Assembly (NCBI GenBank): GCA_014607495.2
Contig: CP053166.1
Span: 11,364,455-11,428,454, forward strand
Direction of reading: 5' to 3'
Length of the DNA stretch: 64,000 nt
Source: Carposina sasakii
Taxonomy: Eukaryota > Arthropoda > Insecta > Lepidoptera > Carposinidae
Position numbers and translations under genes: made by a program. This document shows, piece by piece, positions 43,236-56,423 of this stretch. Position 1 is the stretch's first letter. Each line of letters opens with the position of its first letter. The notes below the pieces were generated by a model. The model searched no databases, was not told the DNA's origin, and was given only the letters and a program-made list of their open reading frames with translations.

Positions 43236-46200
43236 TGACTTTTACCGCAAAATATAATATGGAATATCGGTCAAATAAAACTGAGTATAACTTATATCTA
43301 TCTAATTTAAAACTTTTTATTAGTAAGGCCCTTACAGTTTATGCATGTAGTTTTTCCTCCGCCCAAATTAATTGTAAAAAACGCTACACTTTTCAACATA
43401 CAAAAGCTACCGCTTAATGAAATAATTTGTGATAATTAATCACCTTAAATTGTAACGAACATTTTTAGCTTTGCGTGCGAGGTATCACTTCATTGTAATA
43501 TTATGGAATAGTGTATTGTAACTAATTATTTTTAACGCTTGACATGACAAAAGTAAACATACACATATTGAATATGAGAAGTGTAGCTTTTCACCTACAC
43601 AAGGTAGGCGCTTTGAATGTTATATGCCGTTGTTTCCAATAACCATTGGAGTGAAGGTCACAACTTTGGAGTTGCGTGCTCCAATACTATTTCGTGTTGC
43701 CATAAGGATCCAAAGCCCTTGAAATTTTACGTGATATTCAGGTTGGATTTCGTGCGTATCTGTCGTTGACATAGTTATTTTATGCGCATATTTAGGTTAG
43801 ACCTAAGCTTTTCCTCGTGTACATTATTTTGCCATTAGACTGTCTGTGTTTGTTTTTGGTTACTTCTTCAGTTTCTTTTCATTTTTAAGGGTAAACTTGT
43901 CGCGAACATAAAATACTAGTCTCACAATACAACTTAAATACTATAGTATAGATAAAAAGTTTAAGTTATATAAAAATATGCTTAAAAGTTATATTCCATA
44001 ACCCATGCCAATCCGAATAAACAATTCCTAGGTTTGTCGTACATACGAGTAGTTACTTTGTCGTTGCCAAGCCAACATTTCTGATACATTTTATCGTCAA
44101 TTGCCGTCCTTTATTGCAAATTCTTTTCTCCTCGAGATGTATCCTATTATTCTAGCCGTTTTTTAACTAAGTTGCGTAAAACTCAATTGCATGCTGGGAA
44201 ATTGGCAAAATTATTCCATCGTTTATCCTTAACCTCCGTGATTACGCTTTTTACCCTTACTGGGATTTATTGTAGTCAAAGCATTGTGTGGCTAGAGCTT
44301 TCATGCTAAAGATTCAAAAGTTACCAAAATGTTAAACCTCAGTGTATTGAAAGTTAAACACACCTTCTATACAAGTACGGGTACATCTTCGAGATTAGGT
44401 AACAGCTGCTGCACACCTACCTATAGTTATAATAAGTACTGCATTCGTTACAAGAAAATTCTTTGTTTTGTCAAAATGAACATAACGTGAACATGAGAGG
44501 CGTTGTAGTCGTTTATGCGATATTATCTTGTTAAAATTAAGGTTTTTAAATAAAAAATCACATTAAGATTTAGATTCCCACTTGGTACAAGCCAACCCAC
44601 TCCATTTAAATTTTATGGCATCTATTACAGTTTAATGTACCCATATCTGTTTATCATCTGGGCAGAGCTGTGGTTTCTTTACTATCCACACTAGCTTTTC
44701 CCGCAACTATTTCGCTTGCTTTATTTATTTTAGAACATTTTACTACATTGAACTATCTGAAAACTTTCCTGAAAGCGCATTCACATGACGTTGCAGTTTT
44801 AACGGGCGCCGGTATTGCACAGATTTGTTGTATTGTAAAGGCATGTATTCAGGCACTATATACTCGTAAAATGAGCCCTGCTATATTTCCTGAATTCAGA
44901 GGTAGGAAATAAAGCTTTTAAATTGATTAGGAAAAGTACAAGAAAGTTTCGCCGCCGCCCGCGTCCTTTTTACCCAAATGGGAAGGGAGGGTTATTCATA
45001 ATCCCATATTCCGAAAATAAGCCCGAAATAAGATGTATTACCCTAATATAACTGGGATGACGCTTTGCCAAATGGGGACTACATCTCTATGCCTCTTTTT
45101 ATTGAATATCTTTATTTAGAATGAAGTGCCATTTAAAATTTGTATTTACTCTGTTTCTTAACTTTGTATTGTTGATATAGTATTAATACCAAGCCACGCC
45201 TATAAATCCTTTTCAGTATGTACTATAAACATTCACAAAGGCAATAAAACGCCCGAGGCTGTTTTCAGTATATACGTATTATGTGCTGTTGTTGTTGAGA
45301 AATACAACGGCGGATGTAGAGGCTGAATAAAACAATAAAACACGTTACGTTTGGTAAAACTAAAAGCTAAGATTAGCTTTGTAATAATAACTTTTAGGAG
45401 TTTTTTGAACAATTCGCTCTTACAGCTTTGCTTTAACTAATTGATTGGTCAAGACGGTCCTTGCGACTATTGTAAGAAGTTGATTAGACAGGTTGATTGT
45501 CTTATTGCACATAATAACTACCATAAAATTACTACCGTTATAAATATTGCTCTATATTGAACAATTGAATGTGTTCCGCATACAATTCTTTACTACCCCA
45601 GAAAAGTTCTAGAACATCTGTAGTAAAGCACGCGCGGCACGAGGCGGAGCCCACGTTGGGCGCCAGCAGTCTCGGCCGCGACGTCTACTAGCTTTTCCCG
45701 TACATTGGCCCTGTTATATCACGAAGGCTCGTATTGATTAGACAGGACTGCTGAACGTTGTGTAACCGTTCTCCGACTCGCTCGCAATTTTATAGTTTGC
45801 TGCACTAAATTTCAGCGACTTACAGTTTTACTAGGTTTGTATTGTCGGGGCTGTTATTGTGTAACTGTCGAAGTGTTATTTTAGTTGGCTTGGCTTTCCT
45901 GATTCCTTGATTTTTAATTTTACTCAAAATGTATTATATTTGCACTACCTGGTTTTTCAATTTAAAATCTACTGTACATAACAGATTATGGCGATGTCAT
46001 GAAAAGTAAAGTGGTTAAAATAAGTCAATCCGTAAACAATTTCTTCTCTGATTTATTGATGAAATTGTGCTCCGCTTCAAAGTGTGACTGATGAAAATTT
46101 CTCCTTGCGAAATATCTGGAATCTCGTATATTAATAAGGGTAGGTGCCGAGCCAATTCAATTCATTACAGAACCGTGTCTAGATACGATTGTTAGTTGAC

Positions 46201-47581
46201 ACCTAAAGTTCGTTATCTGACAGAATGTTACATTTCATGTCCGTATTTGGGCTCATTCGTGCGTTTTCATGTGTCGCCATATTCGCAATGTATACCGCGG
46301 CGTATTGGGAATTCAATTCAATTTGTACCTTCCAAAGTTGTGAATTGACTGTAGCGAAAAATCTTGTTTCATTTCAAACAAATATAGGTATATAAGTTTT
46401 TCTATCACTTCAATAGGTTACGTTAGTTACGCTACATCATCCCTGATTTTGGCAAAAAATCTCATTCAATTGAGCAGTGACTGGATCAATAAGGCACTGT
46501 ATTTCTCGTAAAAGTTAGTAGTTTTATATGTTCTATTTATTAGAGAAAAACAAACAAGTGAACTTTACCTCATTCGAAAAACGGCTAACATGGCTAACGA
46601 CCTCTTTATTCGAACTCAAAACTACTTATGTACCTACAGACTATAGTAAGTCTTCAATTTGATTTTAATATAATTTTTCACATCGCTTTTATCAAAATGT
46701 ATCTTACTTAATAATCCATGCTTTACAAGTAGTATGCCATCTTAAGTGATGTCTAAAAGCTGAAAGCCAACACTGAAAATGTAATTATGTTTGCCCTGGG
46801 TTGTGTCTTGTGAGAGACGGCCTCATATGCACGCTATGTAAACCGACCTTATTTCTTGTCACACATAGGATCCCCACATCAGCATCGTTTAAGTGACGTC
46901 ACGTAGGAATTTTCCACTACGGTCCAACGAATTCTCGGAGGTATTGTGGTATGTGCAGGATTCTCAGCCTTCAGACTTTATTGACGGTTAAGTTATTAGT
47001 ATAATTGAGGATTTTCGCAATACATTCTATTGGGGCGCGTCGCTACTCGCTTATCTCTAAAGCTTTATAGCCAACTGCAAAAAAGAGATCAGAGTTTTCT
47101 TGAGGGATAATATTAGCTGTAAAAAACTTAAGATTGCTACGTCCAATACTATTAAAAGTATCTTAAGAGGTCGACCGGGAATTTTCTTATTCCTATCCCA
47201 CTAAGTCTGGGATATTTTTTTTAATGTAGGTACTCCGTTTTGCAACTCTAATGCTAAGCTATCCTATCATATTGATGTTTTATATCTAGGTACATTATTA
47301 TAATGTATTTTCATAAAGGTTACATTTATGGTATTTTAATGCAAGGACTATAATATATTTAGAAGGCTCTAGCGGCGTAATTAGAATTTTACTCTTGCAC
47401 ATTTCGGATTAAATAAGTAGTAGGTATGGCTGACCGCCAACAAGGCTGCTAGCATAACGTTATAATTCAAGCAACTCTTATTTAATTTCTGTAATTTCAT
47501 TTATTTCTGTCTGCATACGACTGCAGTTTTTTAACAAGTACCAATTATTATAAATATGTTTTTAAGAAATGAATTTTTTTT
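43236..47581. other. non-coding, nothing recognised
   Basis: Over 4 kb of AT-rich sequence without a recognisable gene or full repeat. A small GC-rich patch at 45620-45700 follows GTTCTAGAAC, a heat-shock-element-like palindrome. Short open frames here look random. Confidence 0.35.
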
Positions 47582-47655
47582 TACCCGAGTGGGACTCGAA
47601 CCCACGACCTCTCGCATTCCGTGCTGTGCCCTCACTAACTGAGCTACCGGATACC
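47582..47655 (-). repeat. tRNA-like SINE, family A
   Basis: TACCCGAGTGGGACTCGAAC and ACTAACTGAGCTACCGG. The T arm is intact; the anticodon arm is degenerate. Confidence 0.72.
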
Positions 47656-49547
47656 TAGTACTGAGGCGGATCTGTTATCCATTTATATTTTGTTCTGTTA
47701 TCTTTAGCTCCAGAAAATTTCTCTTTTTTGTTTAAATAGCTTCCAAGAGTAAATGTTCTAACAGTGAAGACTACCTTTTTTCTTGTCTGTTCATATTTTC
47801 TTCTCTCTAATCCCTCTTATCGTCAGATATTACTGGTTCCTTCTTTCAAACTCTTAATTCGTCATATCCAATAAAAACGGGACGTTTTAATGGTTACGTT
47901 ATTTTCACTCAAATAAAATCCAATTACGATCCCCTAGTTAGATAAAGAACTTGGACATGATGCAAACTTTACGAAAAGGACTTGTGCAAAGAATCCTTGG
48001 CTTTTGCATTTTAATACGACAGGTTACAAAAATACAAAGCCTTTGTATTTTTTCAATTGATTCACTCTCTGTAATAACAATTGTTTAACTTTTAGAGTGT
48101 ATAGGTAAATATTTGATTGAGTATTGATTTCATCGTACATCAGAAAAGCCCACCTCATTTCCAAAGGTTGGTAATTTATTTGTAGGTTGATATAATATGC
48201 CAGTTTTATTACTATTTTCCGCGACCCATATTTCTAGTTGTTTCACGTAACATCATAAAATATGTGTTACTTCATGAGCGTTCATAACTTATTCATTTTT
48301 CCCATTTAAAAGCCTCAGGGAATGCGGCTTTGCTCGAGGAAAAATTTAATCTGGAATGCTCAAGCGGGCTCCGAGTAAATCTTATTTCATTGGGTTTTTG
48401 CTACTGTTTAATAACGTTGTTACTTTAAAAGGTTCAAAGTTCTTGTAAGACACGTGAAACGCATTAGGGTATTGGAAGGGTATTGGGTTTTTCGCCTCCC
48501 GTAAACAATATTGTAATGAAAAGAACGCCCTTATCGTACTGCTTGCGTGATGAACGTAAAAGGTGGCTATTTATACTGAAAATTACTATTGGTATATGTA
48601 TTTGTTTTTTAAATTATTGTTATTATCGTGCCAACGTGAATATAAGCCTTATTGGACATATTTAGCAACGATGACGAGTAACCTAAAATGTATTGGTGGA
48701 AATCCATCTCTGAGACGTAATGGACAAGCATAAAATACAGATATAGCACGAAAAGCAGACGCCATTTTGGTTTAATGAGTATTAACTGTTGAGCTCCACA
48801 TTTTTACCCTTAAGTAGTCGTGCAGACAAATTGACAAAACGGTAATAATTTCCAGCTTTTTCTGCATTCAATTTCCCGAGCCTGAGGCGGTCATTAACAA
48901 AATTTGCAATTGTCAACTTATCTCAGTGGATTCAGTTCGAACCGGTGCTCTAACCATTGTCCGAGTGACCGTGTGCGAATCACATTCATGTCGGCACACC
49001 CACGCGCAATTTAACCTTACTCAGATTACAGTATAATGAGGAAAGAACGAACTAGTACGTGCAGCGGAACTTCATTGGAATCTGCCAAACCTGGTAGCAA
49101 TCTTGATGTGGCTACTGGCTATGGTCTACGCAGACGAGCATATTAAATTAATATATAGGTCTGTGACGCCTATTATGGGTTCATTATTCTTGGCATGATT
49201 TTCAATTCTAATCCAATGGCAAAGAGGCTAATCTCGAAGCGATATAGATCGAATCGATAGTCATAAAACGGGAAATAAACTAAGGATGTGGTACAGTAAT
49301 AACTTTATTGATACATTCATAAATTGGCTAGTATTTGCGGTAGCCGCAAGTACCGCGCCACTAGAGCTATTATATTCACCCGCTCAAACACATGTTCCCT
49401 TCACAGCTTTGGTACTTTACATACCTACTTTAAAATATAATGTACCTACTGACTGGCTTATCTCTTCCATTCTACTGGTAGATACATCACATTAAGAGAT
49501 TGGAGTAGGTATGTTGTTAATTTGTCTTTTACTAATAAGTCACTATT
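47656..49547. other. non-coding, nothing recognised
   Basis: AT-rich sequence with a weak tRNA-like fragment near 48935-48985 (reverse of AATGGTTAGAGCACCGGTTC). No gene supported. Confidence 0.35.
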
Positions 49548-49700
49548 TACATCCACTGACCCTCGGATCTACTTGCGACAACAGGCACTTGCACTAACTA
49601 AATCGCCATAGCATGCAAGACGATACATTGCACCATTCCTCAAACTATCTACTCGCCAACAACCGTGGCATCCTCTAGTAAACCACTAATTACTATGCTT
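49548..49700 (-). repeat. retroposon family C copy, inverted
   Basis: Reverse complement of family C: GAGGATGCCACGGTTGTTGG, ATGGCGATTTAGTTAGTGCA and GCCTGTTGTCGCAAGTAGAT. Forms the left outer arm of the large inverted structure 49548-50215. Confidence 0.72.
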
Positions 49701-49763
49701 ATACACTCTACCCTCTACTAAGTATTAAAAATATATAAAATAATTATATTTCAAATAATATAT

Positions 49764-49990
49764 TTGTGCACACAAACCAAATAGTATTGGTGAATTAGTT
49801 AAATTTAAATGAAAAAATTCAAAATTCACCAAAATATTGATAAATTAGTAAAGAAAACAAGGATGTATGGTGCCCACAAAAACAAAAATTGTTATTGACA
49901 TTAGCCACTACATTCTAAGGTTACTGTTTATTTATTTATTCTATTTATTTATTAATTCACCCAATACTATTTGGTTTGTGTGCACACATT
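49764..49990. repeat. inverted repeat, 33-bp arms
   Basis: TGTGCACACAAACCAAATAG followed by TATTGGTGAATTA at 49767-49798 is inverted at about 49955-49987 with one extra G. It lies inside the outer inverted pair of family C copies (49548-50215). Confidence 0.75.
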
Positions 49991-50035
49991 CTGTGTTAAT
50001 GTGTTGGGTTTTAGAGGTTCATAGTAATTAGTGGT

Positions 50036-50215
50036 CTATAATCCTGAGGATGCCACGGTTGTTGGCGAAACATATGTAGTATGATTTGAATTGCAATGTA
50101 TGCATTGTGCTTCTGGTTTCTCATGGCGATTGTAGTTAGTGCAAGTGCCTGTTGTCGCAATTATGAGTTAAATCCGAAGTGGAGGGTGTAGGGCCCGGTG
50201 GTCGCACCCATAGTG
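50036..50215 (+). repeat. retroposon family C copy
   Basis: CTGAGGATGCCACGGTTGTT, GCTTCTGGTTTCTCATGGCG and GTAGGGCCCGGTGGTCGC in the family order. Forms an inverted pair with 49548-49700. Confidence 0.72.
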
Positions 50216-51832
50216 AATTGAACTTCCGAATTGTAACGCCTAATACAATTTCATTTATAAATCATTATTATATTTGTCCTAAATTAAAAAAAAAATCAGA
50301 GCTCCGTTGAACCAGACCATGTGAATGCAGATGACTTTTGCTATAATTCCGGTTACGATACATGCAAAATTAAGGAATCAAAGTTAAGCATATTAAATTG
50401 TAATACAATTAAATGCAACTCTTCTTATTTCGGTGTTTTCAAATCTGCCATGGAATTAGTTTCCGCATTAATCCAGCAGTTCTTTGTCAGCTCACGACAA
50501 GTTGAGCTCCATCTTGTGCCGGATTACCCCAAATCTAATTAATGTTCTTCCGAAGTACGCTAGCAAAAGTTAGCGAATGCGGGACTTGGGACTCCTGCCC
50601 GGCACTCCATTGAAATGCTATGAAAATGGGTTAAGGGTTTATTTTATAAGACTAATGACAAGATAAGGTGTTTATCCATGAGGATAACATTTACTGTGTT
50701 CTAAAATTTAAATTACAACATGAGTATTTTTAACTACGTCCAGTTCATTTCCCAGTTTAGCCATGGCTGAGGCTTATTCTTAACCGTCTTCAAAAGTGCT
50801 CATCCTCAAAACATGGAAACCTTATGTGAACTAAGTTAATTTCCTTCGGAATTATCCCCAACTTTAATCTTCCACCCAAATTTTGAGCTTTTCCTTGCTC
50901 ATTAAGGATCAAAAAATTTTGATTTTTTTTATTTTTTCATTGTGAATATTCTCTGAAAATTTCAAATCGATCCGACAATTAGTTTCATGAGCGTATTAGT
51001 AAGAACGTCTCGGAGCGTTCGAAAGTACGAGCCGGAGTAGCACTGGTAGCCTACCCTTTTGTTCTCGACTTATATTGTGTTTGGGACCCTAAGATAATAA
51101 TACAAATAGGGCTTATGGTGCTGGAATAGATGACACGATGTAAGTTGAAAAAAAAATATTTTAATTTAGTGTAAATCGTTCCCGAAACTTTAAACGCGTT
51201 TATCTAACGCGTTTGTTTAACCTCAGAGTCATTTCTCCGAAACCGTAAACCGATCGGTTTGAAATTTTCACACGACTTACTCAGATATATTTTTCAGGTA
51301 ATGATCAGGTTTTGGACAATAATTTCGATTTTTTAAGCCACTTGAAGTGTGAACTGAACAAGTCAAAAATCAAAATTTTGACTAGACCTTCGATTTACCT
51401 GTATTTATTTATTTAAAACTAAATATTTTTGGTTTTCAGAATGGACCAGAGATATCACCCCAACTTTTTTTGGAGGTCTCTCCGCAGATCATCTACAGGA
51501 GCTAGGGGATCCAATATTTTTTTAAATAAACCGCTGATTGTTAAAGTACAAATTTTGAGTACATTTTTTCCTTTTCCTTGAGCTCAAGTGGATATAATTA
51601 ATATCCTTACAACAATGAGTACGCATATAAGCCTTATGTAGATACAGCCATGGAGCTCATAAGTGAGTTATGTGGGGCGCGACAATTTTCGCAGGCACTT
51701 GCCGATTGTTTCACGGCTGACTTAGCATAATACTCGGGCTGGTTAGCGGGAGCCTGACACTGATGCTGGATTAGCACAAGATACGTCTATGTGTTCTGTG
51801 TTAGCAACTGTTTGACATACAGATGTTTTTCA
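50216..51832. other. non-coding, nothing recognised
   Basis: No supported gene. The stretch 51180-51400 (CCGAAACCGTAAACCGATCG, GAAATTTTCACACGAC) has the look of an interspersed repeat interior but was not classified. Confidence 0.3.
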
Positions 51833-52140
51833 TCCCCATGTACTTTTCTAGATAATAACAGATTCAGTTGTCAATCCACTTATATTTTAAAAATTAGAAC
51901 AACATGCTTTATATTCGCATACGCATAACCCATTTATTTTGACATACAGGATGTTCTTTCGTTAGAATCCCCCATGTACTTTTCTAGATACATATGAATA
52001 ACATATATGTTCATTCAGTTGTCAATCCGAAAACCGCTATAAATATGAAGCTTTAGGCATAAATTTGCGAGGAAACTAAGAACGGCTTTAATATTCGCAT
52101 ACGCCTTCATTTTAAAACTTCATAACCCATTGATTTTGTT
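51833..52140. repeat. diverged direct tandem duplication
   Basis: CCCCATGTACTTTTCTAGAT, TTCAGTTGTCAATCC, TATTCGCATACGC and ATAACCCATT occur in the same order in 51833-51945 and again in 51968-52140. The second unit carries an extra internal ~45 bp. Confidence 0.65.
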
Positions 52141-53579
52141 ATGTTAGATATACACGTACTCATTAGATATTTGTGACATTGCATATGCTTAGCCAGACTT
52201 GGCAAATTCATAAAAAATACAGCCTGCATTACGCGATAGTCGTTTAGTAAAACGTTCCAGAGTGCCAGTGTCAATAAAGCGAAACCCCGTCCCCGATGCA
52301 GGATTAGCAATGAGCCGTTAATACCGTGCGGTATAATGCCCCTTCCATTTGGTACGGTATTAGGTATACAGTTTTAGTATACCTTCTTTATACTTGCTTG
52401 ACCTAAATATTCATAGTAATTCGTTTATTCGGCTCGGTAATGCCGGAGCAATTTGCTTTTCTGGTCTGATGTTTCCAACTCTTGAATAATTCCAGTCTTT
52501 CTTAAAGTACAAAGTGTTTTAAAAACATTTACTGTGGAAAACGTGCTTACAATAGAATCTTAGAACTACCCTTCATGATTTTATTGTGAAACGAACTCTA
52601 CATTTTCAAGATGTCGCGCAGCGGCGGCGTTGCCCCATTTCACTTGGCAATGCCTGGTTTTCTTCCGTCTCCCGATAGACAATAAAATGCTTTAAGCCAT
52701 ACCCTTTGTATTTCTAGATAGGCGGAACTATACGTTATAATTGGATTTGTAGATATTACTGAACTCATCTGGCGTCTGAAAGTTTTTATTTCATTAAAGT
52801 GGAAATTATCGATGTTTAATTTTAATTCCGTGGTTCTGAATTTATTGTTATTTTAGTAAAGTGACACTTACAAGAATTATAACAATTGTTTATTTCGTTT
52901 TCTGATGTTCCTTTAGGATCTAAAGTATTCTATTCTCTCTATATTTTTCCTTCGAATTCAATTCCGTATAAGAGTTTTGGTTAAACAATCCACTGACTGG
53001 CAACATTAGCTGTGGTTATGCTTGGTACACGTAGCATTGTTGGCCCTTTGTTCGAAGTTAGTGAAGGTTTAGTCGACACGAACCCCGCTAATCGGCTTTG
53101 GATTGTACTGCCCTGGCCACTGATGTTCTCAAATGTCACTGGCTGAAACTTGCTCGATAATGATCGCTGTACACGAAGGGATCAGCTACTGGATAGGATA
53201 AAGGGGAGAGATAGTCTGTATTAGTTATGTTATGTCGCGTATTGTAATAATGCTGAATGTTTTCTATGTGTCTCTTGTGCACATAAAAATAAGGTTATTT
53301 TTAGGTGAATATAATTGTTTTACTTATTTTCTAAGGGATATACAATTTCAATTTTAATCAGCGTGTATTTTACTAGTTTTAAATATATGATTTGATTTTT
53401 AATTTCCCATTTCATTATTAATTTAAACTATTAATGTTGGGTTATCTGTATCTACCTAGTTCAATTGGTTGTCTGTATTTTAGTGCAGATATCGAATTTC
53501 CGGAATGACATGGATGCTTTCACTTGGTAGGCTTCATTGGATATCTATTTACAATGTTCACCACCATCTATTTTCTATT

Positions 53580-53820
53580 TCCTATTTATAGATGTGGCGC
53601 ACAATATTGGGGTAGCGCGACCTAATTGGTTTGGATGGACTCTCAAAGCCGTTGGTCATGCCCCTGATCTCTCTCTGGTCGTGTCAGACTTCTATCCCAT
53701 CGGATTATGAGAGTGACCGAATATAGAGTGCACATACTTTTGCAATTATAAGATCTCCTTCGTAGATGGTTATTCCCCATTGCGACTGGCCGCCTTTCCC
53801 GAAATGCGGTCAGGGAGTTT
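53580..53820 (+). repeat. non-LTR retroelement remnant
   Basis: GGGGTAGCGCGACCTAATTG, CTGGTCGTGTCAGACTTC and ATTGCGACTGGCCGCCTTTC look like a degraded lepidopteran LINE 3' region. No intact frame. The assignment is from memory of similar repeats. Confidence 0.4.
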
Positions 53821-54012
53821 ATTATATTATGAACTATAGGTATAGAAAGTGCTAAAATTTACAAAACTTGGTCTGGCTTCTCTTGCTGCTGACTAGAGTA
53901 CTATTTATTTAGTACCTACTAGCAGTAGTGTTACTGTCATATAAATGCTACGGATAAATATTCGTAGTCTGTTCGTAGCAGATTGTTACAGCCATGCAAT
54001 ATAGAGTAGGTA

Positions 54013-54220
54013 CTAGGAGACGCCCGCGACTACGTCCGCGTGGACTGCAGAAAAAACAAAATGTCGATTATCCGGGATAAAAAGTAGCCTACGTGTTAAT
54101 CCAGGGTGTCAGCTAACTCCATACCAAATTTTATCTATATCGCTCCAGCCGTTTTTACGTGAAAGAGTAACAAACATCCATCCATACTTACAATCTTTCG
54201 CGTTTATAATATTAGTAAGA
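54013..54220 (-). mobile_element. complete Lep1-type Helitron, 208 bp
   Basis: Minus-strand 5' TCTTACTAATATTATAAACG after host A; 3' CGGACGTAGTCGCGGGCG...CTAG before host T. A clean A/T insertion with no target duplication. A useful reference copy for the family. Confidence 0.87.
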
Positions 54221-56246
54221 TATACTGACTGAATGTAGTATTAAGCAGTGATACTGATGACTGATGACAACCTAGTTTATCGAAAATAAATCTCATTTAA
54301 AATACACGTGAATCAATAAAATAAAAATAGTAATATTCCCAGCAATTTCAAGTACAGTGCTTCCTGCATCTGATACTATACGAATAGTTTTATTAACAAA
54401 ATTACCCTGAACTACAAATCTTCAATATATTTTACGGTTAAGACTATGGTTTATACCTTCTAGTGATTCACTAGTACCGGCTTAGCAACGGCCGTGGATC
54501 TGTGTTTATATTCACTCATATTCTGTTTACACTGTATCTAATAATTTCATTGACTGAAATGCTTTACGGATCACGCAGAGTTGTGCTATGTACACACTTG
54601 CGCAGTGTGCACGCGCACGAATCGTGATTCCTTCATGAGTCGATTTTTTGTCTATATTATGTTATACAAAATGAACAGTTAACACCCATATAACGGCGTA
54701 TGCCAAGAAAATTTAATAGTTTGTGAGCGTTGCACCATTTATTCTCGTTTGATGCAAAGCACATACTCGTATCTCGGGGCCGCCTTACTCCGTGAACCGG
54801 CATCGCTCACATAGTGGTCGTGCGTCATATCCTCATTTTTACTGGCGTGCAAAATGTTTGGGTAAAATTGTTTGATTTTGAAAAAGTATACCAACGTTGT
54901 TCCCGATGCGTAGAGTTTACCCACTGTGAAGGTTTGTTTCGTTTATTTCTTCAAATCAAAACAATGGTGGTTATTTCGTTAATAGACAAGTGACCAGCTT
55001 AACTCAAACAACTGTGACATAAATCGTATCCGTTCATTTTAATCTCAGTACGAAGTTATTTAATCTTAAAGCATATCTGTTCATCTCGTATAGCTCGGAT
55101 AGAATCTGCGAGGCTGGAGGCAAATCTACCTCCGGATATTGAACTTCGCCTGCCTCAGGTAACTGCGTTATCCGCCATTTTAGCTTCGCCAAATCAGCCG
55201 CCATCTTCATTTAGCCAAGTGATTTGGTTAAAATATTCTTTGGAAATAGGCTGTGAAGTTCCATGTTAATGTATTGGAAATTGAAAATTTTCAGTACGAA
55301 GATTTTGATGACAGAATGATTGGTTGATCAGTTCTACGGTTTGAGTCGGTCTAGTAGAATCTTTAAATGAAACAACTTGTCTACCTGTTTATTTTTGTTA
55401 TAAGCGTATTAAAATATTTTAGGAAATCATGACTGGGTACGTTACTCACATTTTCTGTTTAGAATAACTATTACGATACACGTATAGGTAGTGGAAATCC
55501 AGTAGGAACTGATTTATTGACGCAGAGACTACGAAACGACTGACGGAACGCCAATGAACTTTACTACTTTGAAGCGGCTAGAAGCGGCCAACCGCGCCTT
55601 GTGGTGGTAGTGTCTAGTTAGTTTTTAATCCTTAGTTAAGTAACGCTTTAAAAACATTGCACCCGGCATCGTTTAATGTGAACTTACGGCCAATTTCAAT
55701 ACTAAAGATCATAAAGAATCTCGGATTTATTTTATTCCAAATTTGAAATTTTGTATGAAAACAATGGAACATTTAATATGAAATATGCAAAAAATCTTTA
55801 TTCTTTATTGTACACATAAAATTTAGTTTTGACAGTATGTGGTAACAGAAATAATACAAAGGCGAGCTTATTTCTAAAAGAGATTTCTTCCAGCAAACTA
55901 TTGGGTACAGAGAAATTTTTATAATATATTAAAGAAAAATCATATGTGCACACGTATTAAAATATAAATAAACCTGACATAAAATAAATATATTTACTAC
56001 ACTTAAATAATACTAATACTTATCTACTTCAATTCATAACAAGGACCCACATACATAATAAAATTTATATCTACCTATACTCGTATATTACTACTACATA
56101 TTATTACTTACGTTAATCCATCTACATGCATATACTCATTTATAGAATAAGAGATTTAAGTAAAAGACAGGTAATGGTTTCTTAACCTATTTTAAAAATG
56201 TTTATTGACTATTAAATCTCTCGAGATCGGTTATTGAGATTGGCTA
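54221..56246. other. non-coding, nothing recognised
   Basis: No exon-like frame with splice context. Mixed composition, with a slightly GC-richer part at 55090-55210. Short frames look random. Confidence 0.35.
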
Positions 56247-56423
56247 TCACTACATATTATAAAACAAAGTCGCTTGCCGCTGTCTGGCCGTCCCTATGTA
56301 TGCTTAGATCTTTCAACGGATTTTGATGCGGTTTTTTTTAAATAGATAGAGTGATTCAAAAGGAAGGTTTATAAATGTATAGTATCAGCATTGCACCCAT
56401 GCGAAGCCGGGGCGGGTCGCTAG
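56247..56423 (+). mobile_element. complete short Helitron, 177 bp
   Basis: 5' TCACTACATATTATAAAAC after host A; 3' GCGAAGCCGGGGCGGGTCGC then TAG (ending CTAG) before host T. Same family as the inverted copy at 16437-16591. Confidence 0.85.

Noticed and set aside
45600..45625. Heat-shock element at GTTCTAGAAC.
   Set aside because: Only one clear TTCNNGAA dimer; the third unit is mis-spaced and no gene is adjacent.
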